This document shows positions 1-6,607 of a stretch of 9,745 bases of DNA, in pieces. Position 1 is the stretch's first letter; each line of letters opens with the position of its first letter. The notes under the pieces are model-generated. The model was not told the origin of the DNA and did not search any database. It was given only the letters and a program-made list of their open reading frames with translations. The translations under genes were made by a program, and so were the position numbers. The stretch comes from JBBRHH01 sp038222915 (GTDB lineage Bacteria > Planctomycetota > Phycisphaerae > Tepidisphaerales > Tepidisphaeraceae), in the NCBI GenBank assembly GCA_038222915.1, contig JBBRHH010000202.1, forward strand, positions 1 to 9,745. The letters are read 5' to 3'.

Positions 1-701
1 ACACCGTATCGAAGGCGGCGGGCTCCAGCGAGGCTCTGATCCTTTCTTATGCCGATAGGCACGTCACGTACGCCATGAAGAAGCGGGACTGGCTCCGCTG
101 GATTCACTGGGGGCCGTTGCTGGTGATAGCACTGGGGCTGCCGATTCTGGGCGGATTTGTGGGCATCAAGTCTCTTCGAACTGTCGATGGAAATCCGTGG
201 TATTCACCGCTTATCGCGGCCATGGCGATCATCCCTGTCCTTGCGATCGCGGTGGTCGTCGCGTCGGACAAAGTGCGGACATCGCGCATGGTGTATGGCG
301 GCACTTTCGTCCTGATGCTGATTGTCCACCTGCTGATCGAGGTTGGCTATCGCAACGCCCCGGGTGGACGAAGCCGTATGCGGCCGCTGGCGGATCAGAT
401 TTGGAAAGAATATCCCGATGCACAGATGTTCGCGCTTCTGCCGCCGGATCAGCGGGCGGCGGTTGATTTGTCCATGTACCTGAACCGCATCACGGAGTCT
501 GTGGACGAAAAAATCCTGGTCAACCTGGCTGAACCCGATCGGGCGACGTTCCTGATTGCGTCCATCCGGGATGCGCAGCGGGTGAAGGCACTGCCTCAGC
601 GGTGGAAGATCTACTGGCAGTCGCCGGCCAGTCAGGAAGAGAAGTGGGATGTGTACGTATTGCCGCCCAAGGTTCGCGCATCGATCGTGCCCGCGAATTA
701 G
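1..701 (+). CDS. Probable C-terminal part of an ArnT/PMT-like membrane glycosyltransferase (5' end outside window)
   Basis: The frame is open from base 3 to the TAG stop at 699-701. The first ATG is at 75 (208 codons from there), but it has no Shine-Dalgarno site and the 24 codons before it also read as plausible protein, so the gene probably starts before the window. Counting from the ATG, there are three hydrophobic segments (about residues 14-33, 44-64 and 71-90) and then a soluble domain of about 115 residues. That domain runs from RPLADQIWKEYPDAQ through a YLNR segment to WDVYVLPP. This order of three last membrane helices followed by a short extracytoplasmic alpha/beta domain matches the C-terminal part of the two glycosyltransferases next door (2463-4172 and 698-2476), which is why I read it as a third family member. 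The catalytic N-terminal half is not visible. The alternative is a stand-alone three-helix membrane protein starting at 75. It converges on the neighbouring operon with a 4-base overlap. Confidence 0.65.
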   Translation, partial: TVSKAAGSSEALILSYADRHVTYAMKKRDWLRWIHWGPLLVIALGLPILGGFVGIKSLRTVDGNPWYSPLIAAMAIIPVLAIAVVVASDKVRTSRMVYGGTFVLMLIVHLLIEVGYRNAPGGRSRMRPLADQIWKEYPDAQMFALLPPDQRAAVDLSMYLNRITESVDEKILVNLAEPDRATFLIASIRDAQRVKALPQRWKIYWQSPASQEEKWDVYVLPPKVRASIVPAN

Positions 702-2476
702 AGAGGCGGGCCGCACCAGGGGCCGGTCTTTCGACCCATCGCTTCCATGGTGGAGATGTCGGTGGGGGCCGGGTAGCGGCGGAGGTTGGGATCGAACGTT
801 AACCGGAAGAGCGTGAAGCGATCCTCGGGCGCAGGAGGCGTGGGCTTCTTTGGCGTGGGGGGCACTTCGCCGCGGGCTTTTGCCGATTGTAGGAGTTCCT
901 GCACTTCACCCAGCGTTTCCAGTTTGGAGCGGTCTCTGGCGCGGGTGATTACGAGCACCTCCGTGGCCTCGATGCGCTCGTCGCGGAGGAAACTAAGGTT
1001 GTGAAGGAGTTTGGCGTCGGTGGGGAGATAGAAGCCGATGCGGAAGAAGTCGAGCTCTCCGTGGAGATCGGAGTTGATGTAGAGCGGGAGATGGTCGGAA
1101 TTGGCGGCGGGAATTTGCTTGAGAAACAGAGTGTCCTGCGTGACTTGGTCGGGGAGAAAAGTTTGCGCCCAACTGGCGGTGACGGCGAGTCCGCAGACAA
1201 AGGTGGCCATGAGGAGGGCCGGGCGCTTGTGCCGGATGCCGTGAAAAAAGAGTGCAACGCAGACGATCCATCCGATGGCGAGGAGGATGGTCATCTTCAG
1301 GGCGCCGGGGATGTATTGATGTAACACGAGAAGCGCGGCCGCGCCGATGATCGCGACGACGGCGAAAGCCGTGGGGCGAAGCGGCGCTGGCCTAGGGCGC
1401 AGGATCAGCTTTGCAAATTCCATGAGGCCGATGGAACCAAGGATCGCCCACGGCGCGAGGTGGGGAACCAGGTAGTGGTGATGTTTGCGGTGGGGGAGGG
1501 AGAGGAACAGGATGGGAATGATGGCCCAGCACCAGAGGAAGCGCGCGGGGGATGTGGCGACCGGTGCTTTTCTGGCGGTCGCGATTAGGCCGACAAATGC
1601 GAGTGGCGTCCAGGGCGCTAGTTCGCCTAGGAGTTGAACCGGGTAGTACCAGAAGGGCTGATCATACTGATGGGTGCCGCCGGCGTAGTCGAAGCGCCAG
1701 TTTTCCATTACCTCGGGGTAGCGGTGATAGACGACCCATGGCCAGGCGGCGGTCAGGATCAAAAAGATGAGCCAACCCCATAGCCAGATGAATCGACGAC
1801 TGCTCGATGGATCGCGCGTGGCGAGCAGAAACGGGCCGATGGTCGCGATCACGACCATCGGTCCGACCAGTGGACCTTTGACGAGATTGGAGAGGCCAAG
1901 GACGACGAAGAACGCGACGACCGGCCAAGAGCGAGCGGTGAAAAAGCCAATGCGCGGCTGTACGGGTTGATTCGGCGGTGGGAACTGTGCTCGGACGAAG
2001 AGCGCGATGGCACCCACGACCAATGCGGCTAGATAAATATCGTCCTCGGCAAGACACGCGTACGTGTAGAACTCATACGAGGTGGCAAGAATCAGGCCGG
2101 CGCAGAGTGCGACATGGCGGCCAAACCACATCGAGGCGATCCATGCGGTCAGCAGGACGGTGATGCACCCCATCATCGCCGCCGGGAGCCTGACCACCCA
2201 GACCGAGTCGCAGCCTTGGCCGAGCACGGCTGTGGTGGCGACGGTGATCCAATGCGGCAGGGGGGGACGTTCCAGCCAAGGCCGGCCGCCGCTTCGGGGG
2301 ATGAGCCAGTCATGGTTGTGGAACATCTCGCGCGAGCATTCCGGCAGCCGTGCTTCGTGGAGGGAGAGGGGACGGCCGCTGAACATGGAGTAGCCGAAAA
2401 GGACCAGGCAAAAGGATGCAAGAAGAATTGCATCGCTGCGGCGCAGGCAGACCGGAGTTGTTTCAATGTTGCTCAA
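698..2476 (-). CDS. ArnT/PMT-like polytopic membrane glycosyltransferase (downstream paralogue)
   Basis: This is a 592-residue protein with about 11-12 hydrophobic segments, in the dolichyl-phosphate-mannose mannosyltransferase/ArnT superfamily (GT-C fold). Such enzymes transfer a sugar from a polyprenyl-phosphate carrier on the outer face of the inner membrane. Family signs, in order: helix 1 (residues 16-32); the first loop with LHEARLPECSREMF and DWLIP, ending in LERPPLPHW (residues 39-76); AEDD (143-146); LVKGPL (198-203); and RKHHHYLVPHLAPW (330-343). An extracytoplasmic C-terminal domain follows from about residue 440, with a proline/lysine-rich stretch at 538-551. The Asp that usually precedes the conserved Glu in loop 1 is His here (H40-E41). 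The start is a TTG at 2474-2476 preceded on the minus strand by AGGG at a suitable distance. It overlaps the end of the upstream paralogue by 14 bases, so translational coupling is likely. No suitable ATG lies near the N-terminus. The sugar and acceptor cannot be told from sequence. Confidence 0.87.
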   Translation of the reverse strand: MSNIETTPVCLRRSDAILLASFCLVLFGYSMFSGRPLSLHEARLPECSREMFHNHDWLIPRSGGRPWLERPPLPHWITVATTAVLGQGCDSVWVVRLPAAMMGCITVLLTAWIASMWFGRHVALCAGLILATSYEFYTYACLAEDDIYLAALVVGAIALFVRAQFPPPNQPVQPRIGFFTARSWPVVAFFVVLGLSNLVKGPLVGPMVVIATIGPFLLATRDPSSSRRFIWLWGWLIFLILTAAWPWVVYHRYPEVMENWRFDYAGGTHQYDQPFWYYPVQLLGELAPWTPLAFVGLIATARKAPVATSPARFLWCWAIIPILFLSLPHRKHHHYLVPHLAPWAILGSIGLMEFAKLILRPRPAPLRPTAFAVVAIIGAAALLVLHQYIPGALKMTILLAIGWIVCVALFFHGIRHKRPALLMATFVCGLAVTASWAQTFLPDQVTQDTLFLKQIPAANSDHLPLYINSDLHGELDFFRIGFYLPTDAKLLHNLSFLRDERIEATEVLVITRARDRSKLETLGEVQELLQSAKARGEVPPTPKKPTPPAPEDRFTLFRLTFDPNLRRYPAPTDISTMEAMGRKTGPWCGPPL

Positions 2477-4172
2477 TCGGCCCTATTTCAAGTTTGCTTC
2501 GATAGACTTCGAACCACTGATCGTTGGCGCCAATGTCGGATTCTCTGGAGAAGCGGGATGGTAAGTCGAGAGGTGGTGGCGGTTGTTTTGCGTGCTCATC
2601 GATCTGCCTGAGGACCACCAGATTTCGGTCGATTGGCAGTTGTTGTGAGGTGGTGGCGACTGGCATCTGTTGTCGAAGTGCAAAGCAAAGGGGCAAATAT
2701 GCGTTGTCGCCAATGAACACGTAGTGGGCATCGCCAAAGCGGGATTTGAATTCGGCGGCAAGGGTTCTGGTGTCGGTCAGATTGAGGGAGGGCGTCCAAA
2801 CGCCCACGATCATGGGCCAGAGGGCGGTGCAGCCGACGGCGAATGTCGCGATGGCGATCTTGAGGCCGACGCGTCGATGCAGGAAGACGACGATAGCGAC
2901 GAGAAGCATGAGCGCTATGGTGATAGCGACGTCCATCGCGCGGATGTGGTGGACCATTTTCCAAGGGACGATGATTGCGGCGATGGCGGCCAGCATGGTG
3001 ACGGCCAGAGCGCCTAGGAGACTTCGCCACAGATTGACGGACAATCGGTCTTTGATGGCGATGTGCAGTGCTTCATCAATGTACCCTCCAACGAGCACCA
3101 TCAATGGCGGAATAAGTGGAAGCAGGTAATGGACCTGCTTATTTCCGGCGACACAGAGTGGAAGGAAAATCGAGGCGCACCAGAGGAGCAGGCCGCGCAT
3201 CCGCCAATTGACTTTCCAATTTCCGACGGCGTGGAACACGGCGAAGACCACGAAAACGGTCCACGGTGCCGTGGTGAGCAGAAGCAATGGGAAATAGACG
3301 ATGAACCACCGGTTGTGGCTGCCGCCACTGACCGCGGTGTCCAGTTCTTTTGCGAAGACACTGCCTTCCGGGCGACCCAAAGCATACACCAGCCACGGAA
3401 GGCCGATGAGGAGGAGGGTGAGTGGCGCACCGCTCTCGATCCACCGCCAGAGAATGTCCCAGCGGCGTGAAATCATCGCCAGCGCGACGAGAAAGAGGAC
3501 AGGAAAAAGGGCGGGCGGACCTTTGCTGAGGGCGGCCAGCGCAATCGCGGCGGAGCCGAGGTGGAAGTAAAGAATGCTGCCGCGCTTGTGGCCGGGGGAC
3601 GACGCTTTCCACAGCAGATACGTGGCGGCGGTGACAAACAGGGCGGCGAGCGCATCAGTCTCGGCCAACTGCATGTGGCGAAAGAAGAGGTAACTGCTTG
3701 CAAGAGCGGCGGCGGCGAACCACGCGGCGCGGGCGTTGAACAGCCATTTTGCAGCGCGAAACGTGACGGCCACGGTCAGCCAGCCCGCGATTGCAAACGG
3801 TATACGGCCGGATTGTTCGCTGACGCCAAACAACTTGAACGATGCCGCCCCGAGCCAATAGGCGAGTGGCGGTTTGTTGAGCCGGATCTGTCCATTGATG
3901 TGCGGAATAAGCCAGCCGCGCAGATTCGTCCCAAGCATCTCACGCGCTGTTTCAAGGACGCGCGCTTCCTGCGTGCGGCGCACGGCGGGGCGACCGACGG
4001 TTGCGAGCAGCGCCACGCCCAATGCGAACCACAGGACGATGTGACGACCTTGCGCGCCGCCGCCCGCGTACGCGGGAGTGGAAGTTGGCGAAAGGGCGGC
4101 ATTGTTGTGCACGACGGTAAGGTAGCAGTTGGCAACAGGTTGGCAATTTCGGCTGGCGCGGGAACGCCGCAA
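2463..4172 (-). CDS. ArnT/PMT-like polytopic membrane glycosyltransferase (upstream paralogue)
   Basis: This is a protein of up to 569 residues in the same GT-C superfamily as its downstream neighbour, and probably the first gene of a two-gene operon. Landmarks counted from the TTG at 4172: helix 1 (residues 44-60); loop 1 with RRTQEARVLETAREML, then WLIPHINGQ and NKPPLAYW (65-106); LAETDA (169-174); LSKGPPALFP (215-224); KQVHYLLPLIPPL (345-357); three final helices (about 383-457); and a C-terminal extracytoplasmic domain (about 465-560). The Asp-Glu pair typical of the first loop is Gln-Glu here (Q68-E69), while the later AETD acid is kept. The start is uncertain. TTG at 4172 gives a polar N-terminal extension of more than 40 residues with no ribosome binding site, while GTG at 4110-4112 would give 549 residues and put helix 1 nearer the N-terminus. 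The stop is TGA at 2463-2465, inside the start region of the next gene. The likely role is glycosylation of an envelope lipid, glycan or protein; the substrate is unknown. Confidence 0.87.
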   Translation of the reverse strand: MRRSRASRNCQPVANCYLTVVHNNAALSPTSTPAYAGGGAQGRHIVLWFALGVALLATVGRPAVRRTQEARVLETAREMLGTNLRGWLIPHINGQIRLNKPPLAYWLGAASFKLFGVSEQSGRIPFAIAGWLTVAVTFRAAKWLFNARAAWFAAAALASSYLFFRHMQLAETDALAALFVTAATYLLWKASSPGHKRGSILYFHLGSAAIALAALSKGPPALFPVLFLVALAMISRRWDILWRWIESGAPLTLLLIGLPWLVYALGRPEGSVFAKELDTAVSGGSHNRWFIVYFPLLLLTTAPWTVFVVFAVFHAVGNWKVNWRMRGLLLWCASIFLPLCVAGNKQVHYLLPLIPPLMVLVGGYIDEALHIAIKDRLSVNLWRSLLGALAVTMLAAIAAIIVPWKMVHHIRAMDVAITIALMLLVAIVVFLHRRVGLKIAIATFAVGCTALWPMIVGVWTPSLNLTDTRTLAAEFKSRFGDAHYVFIGDNAYLPLCFALRQQMPVATTSQQLPIDRNLVVLRQIDEHAKQPPPPLDLPSRFSRESDIGANDQWFEVYRSKLEIGPIEQH

Positions 4173-4175
4173 AGG

Positions 4176-4204
4176 TTGACAGATATATTGCCCCGATTAA
4201 CAAT
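4176..4204 (+). promoter_or_regulatory. Candidate sigma70-type promoter of the TPR/alpha-CTD gene
   Basis: A perfect -35 hexamer TTGACA lies at 4176-4181, followed after 17 bases by AACAAT at 4199-4204, which matches four of six bases of the -10 consensus. Transcription would start near 4211 and give a leader of about 50 bases before the ATG at 4263. The region between the divergent genes is only about 90-150 bases, depending on the glycosyltransferase start, so the promoter must lie close to here. It was assigned by eye. Confidence 0.5.
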
Positions 4205-4262
4205 AGAGGACGTTTGTCAATTTGAGATTGCTGGATTGTTGTCACAAGTGGAACGGAAGAAC

Positions 4263-5183
4263 ATGAACGAAGTCGCCGTAACGTCGATCAATGAGCGGGC
4301 TGCGGAGGAGTATTTTCGCAAGGGTCAGGAGTCCGAAACGGGTGGAGTGCACGAAAAGGCTGTGGAGTTTTATGAGCGTGCGCTGCACGAAAACCCGGAC
4401 CACGAAGTAGCCTGTTTCCGGCTGGCGGTGTTGTATGACCGCCGGGCCGAGGACGCGAAGGCCATCGAATTGTATGAGCGTATCTGCACGAGCGCTCCGG
4501 TGCATCTCAATGCGTTGATGAACCTTGCGGTGCTCTACGAAGACAATAACCACTACGAAGAGGCCCGCCGCTGCCTGGACGCAGTGCTGCGGACCAACCC
4601 CAATCATCCGCGGGCGCGCCTGTATATGAAGGACGTGGAGTCGGCCCGGTCGATGTTCTACGAGGACGATGAGCGGGGCGGCGACCGCCGCAACCAGATC
4701 ATGGACATCCCGGTGTCGGACTTCGAGTTGTCGGTTCGCAGCCGCAACTGCCTGAAGAAGATGAACATCCGCAACTTGGGCGATCTGCTCCGGGTGTCGG
4801 AAGCCGAGTTGCTCAGCTACAAGAATTTTGGCGAGACAAGCCTGAACGAAATCAAGGCATTGCTTGCACAGAAGGGCCTGCGCCTCGGGCAGTCCCTGGA
4901 AGATCCGAAGACGACCTCCGCCGTGCGCCGGCCAGCCACCGCCACAACCGCCGATGGCGGCGGCATCGACAGTTCCCTCTTGAACAAGCCGGTGGCCGAC
5001 ATGGAATTGTCCGTCCGCAGCCGCAAGGCGCTACAACGCCTGAACATCAACATTGTCGGCGAATTGACCAGCCGAACCGAGGCCGAGTTGCTCGGCTGCA
5101 AGAACTTTGGCCAGACCAGCTTGAGCGAGATCAAGCAGCAGTTGGAAGTCCTGGGCGTGGGCCTGCGAAAGCTGGAAGAATAA
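4263..5183 (+). CDS. TPR protein with two C-terminal RNA polymerase alpha-CTD-like domains
   Basis: This is a 306-residue soluble protein with three parts. Residues 13-114 are three consecutive 34-residue TPR units with matching helix patterns (YFRKGQ...AVEFYERAL, LAVLYDRR...AIELYERI, LAVLYEDN...ARRCLDAVL), and a half repeat follows to about 135. Residues 149-213 form one RNA polymerase alpha C-terminal domain (IPVSDFELSVRSRNCL ... NFGETSLNEIKALL) and residues 242-305 form a second (KPVADMELSVRSRKAL ... NFGQTSLSEIKQQL), joined by a flexible Ala/Thr/Gly-rich linker. There is no alpha N-terminal domain, so it is not the polymerase subunit itself. In the polymerase this domain binds UP-element DNA, sigma region 4 and activators; TPRs bind proteins. 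The inferred role is a DNA- or polymerase-associated adaptor of unknown target. The ATG at 4263 is preceded by GGAACGGAAG. An in-frame GTG five codons earlier is possible. The open frame runs back to 3561, but that part is antisense to the glycosyltransferase and is rejected. It has its own promoter candidate and terminator, so it is probably monocistronic. Confidence 0.92.
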   Translation: MNEVAVTSINERAAEEYFRKGQESETGGVHEKAVEFYERALHENPDHEVACFRLAVLYDRRAEDAKAIELYERICTSAPVHLNALMNLAVLYEDNNHYEEARRCLDAVLRTNPNHPRARLYMKDVESARSMFYEDDERGGDRRNQIMDIPVSDFELSVRSRNCLKKMNIRNLGDLLRVSEAELLSYKNFGETSLNEIKALLAQKGLRLGQSLEDPKTTSAVRRPATATTADGGGIDSSLLNKPVADMELSVRSRKALQRLNINIVGELTSRTEAELLGCKNFGQTSLSEIKQQLEVLGVGLRKLEE

Positions 5184-5205
5184 AAAGCACGCCGGCGCGT
5201 GCTTT
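5184..5205 (+). terminator. Hairpin terminator directly after the TPR/alpha-CTD gene
   Basis: A perfect 9-bp stem, AAAGCACGC (5184-5192) paired with GCGTGCTTT (5197-5205), has a 4-base loop CGGC. The stem starts at the first base after the TAA stop (5181-5183). The 3' arm ends in TTT followed by AATCT, a short U-tract. On the opposite strand the hairpin would be followed by five T residues, so it could act in both directions. The following plus-strand gene starts 35 bases after the hairpin, and no clear promoter was seen in that gap. Confidence 0.75.
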
Positions 5206-5240
5206 AATCTGGGACGGTACCCGTTTACCTGAAGGCAAGG

Positions 5241-6563
5241 ATGCCTATGGGAAAATTACAGCGATGGATCGCGAATCAGGTTCGAACGCGCGGCGGGCGA
5301 CACGGCAGCCGGATTACCTGGCCATTGGCGGTACTGGTTGTTCCCGTCCTACTGGTTGGTCTCCTATGCTGGCCATTTGGCTGCGCGTCCCACCCGCCGG
5401 AAACTAGTTCCATTTCATCGGGGCGCATCATCCGCGTTCGGATCGTTCAAGGTGCTGACGTCGCCACGCTGACGGCCACGCAAGGGCCCATTTACTACAC
5501 GACGGCCGACGCCACACAGCGCGTTCTGAATCTGAAGACCGGCCTCGAGTTTCCGTTATCCCTCAACGGCAACGCTTGGCGCGTTGGCGCGACCGACATC
5601 GGCACCGGCGAGATGACGGTTGTTCCAACTTCGCCCGAAACATTCACCGTCAATGGCCATCACTATCGTGGCGTTTTTCAGATCGTGCCGGTTGGGGGCG
5701 GGAAATTCGATGTCGTCAACCATGTCGACCTGGATGATTACTTGAAGGGTGTACTGCGGGCGGAACTCCTGCCTGGCTGGGAAGACGAAGCCTATAAGGC
5801 TCAGGCGATCGTCGCGCGCACTTACGCCCTCTACGAAAAGGCATCCGGTGGTACCGATCGAAAATATTGGGATCTTCATGCCGACCAGCGCAGCCAGGTC
5901 TACAACGGCTTTGACTGGGAGACATCCAAGAGTCGGCTGGGCGTTGACGAAACGGCCGGCGTTGTTGTCGCCTACGGCCCGCCCGGCGACGAGCACATTT
6001 TCAAGGCCTATTTCAGTTCCTGCTGCGGCGGCATCACCCAGTCGGCCGTCGACGCATTCGGCCCGCGCGAGGCCTACATCGATCCACTTCGGGAACAGAC
6101 CGTCGGCACGCTCTGCAGTGCAGCCAACAAATTCACCTGGGGTCGCGTGGTGGTGAAGAAGGCTGACTTGGCCAAGCGATTCCGCGCCTATGGAACGAAG
6201 CGCGACATGCCGCAGAAGGACATCGGCACGTTGATCACCAAGATCGAGATCCAACAGCGGAACCAGTTCGGCCGCCCTACGCATTTCCTGGTCGTTGATA
6301 ACAAGGACCACCGCTACAGCATGATGCCCGAGGAATTCCGGGCCGCCTGCAACGCTGAAGCTCCTGAAGGCCAGATCCTCTTCAGCAGCTTCGTCAACGT
6401 GATCCTCGATACCGACACAGTCCACTTCGTGGACGGCCACGGCTATGGCCATGGCGTAGGCATGTGCCAATGGTGCGCCGAGGCCAGGGCCAAGGCAGGT
6501 ATGCCGCATGAAGACATCGTCTTGGCCGCGTTTCCGAAGGCGAAGCTGGTGCGGGCGTATTGA
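5241..6563 (+). CDS. SpoIID/LytB-domain membrane-anchored protein, probable peptidoglycan lytic transglycosylase
   Basis: This is a 440-residue protein. A basic N-terminus (residues 1-27) is followed by a hydrophobic segment (28-48) ending in PFGCAS, which acts as a signal anchor; the cysteine is in a poor lipobox, so lipidation is doubtful. The SpoIID domain covers roughly residues 155-440. It has VNHVDLDDYLKGVLRAELLP (159-178), EAYKAQAIVARTYALY (183-198), YFSSCCGG (257-264) and the closing GHGYGHGVGMCQW (399-411). Glu175 aligns with the catalytic Glu of SpoIID (family knowledge: it cleaves glycan strands that lack stem peptides). Residues 60-150 look like a beta-rich region before the domain. 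The family is best known from endospore formers, but SpoIID-like proteins also occur in bacteria that do not sporulate, where they act in wall remodelling or division. The ATG at 5241 has GAAGG five bases upstream; a second in-frame ATG at 5247 has AAGG six bases upstream. The unusual cysteines C409 and C412 replace the common Ser and Gly of the final motif. Confidence 0.88.
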   Translation: MPMGKLQRWIANQVRTRGGRHGSRITWPLAVLVVPVLLVGLLCWPFGCASHPPETSSISSGRIIRVRIVQGADVATLTATQGPIYYTTADATQRVLNLKTGLEFPLSLNGNAWRVGATDIGTGEMTVVPTSPETFTVNGHHYRGVFQIVPVGGGKFDVVNHVDLDDYLKGVLRAELLPGWEDEAYKAQAIVARTYALYEKASGGTDRKYWDLHADQRSQVYNGFDWETSKSRLGVDETAGVVVAYGPPGDEHIFKAYFSSCCGGITQSAVDAFGPREAYIDPLREQTVGTLCSAANKFTWGRVVVKKADLAKRFRAYGTKRDMPQKDIGTLITKIEIQQRNQFGRPTHFLVVDNKDHRYSMMPEEFRAACNAEAPEGQILFSSFVNVILDTDTVHFVDGHGYGHGVGMCQWCAEARAKAGMPHEDIVLAAFPKAKLVRAY

Positions 6564-6607
6564 TCTGCGGTCCGGAGGGACTTCGAAGATCCTTGCCAAA
6601 CCTCGCT

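Noticed and set aside
204..716. 170-codon minus-strand frame opposite the left-edge gene
   Set aside because: It is rich in Arg, His and Asp with no hydrophobic pattern or domain. The plus strand shows helices and a soluble domain consistent with a membrane protein.
3561..4262. Upstream extension of the TPR/alpha-CTD frame (234 codons)
   Set aside because: It is antisense to the start of a clear glycosyltransferase, has no family features, and the promoter candidate at 4176-4204 lies inside it. The ATG at 4263 has a purine-rich site upstream.
6564..6607. Possible terminator between the convergent SpoIID and ubiX genes
   Set aside because: Only a short GTCC/GGAC hairpin and a small palindrome around CTTCGAAG are visible, with no T-run on either strand, so it was not listed as a terminator.
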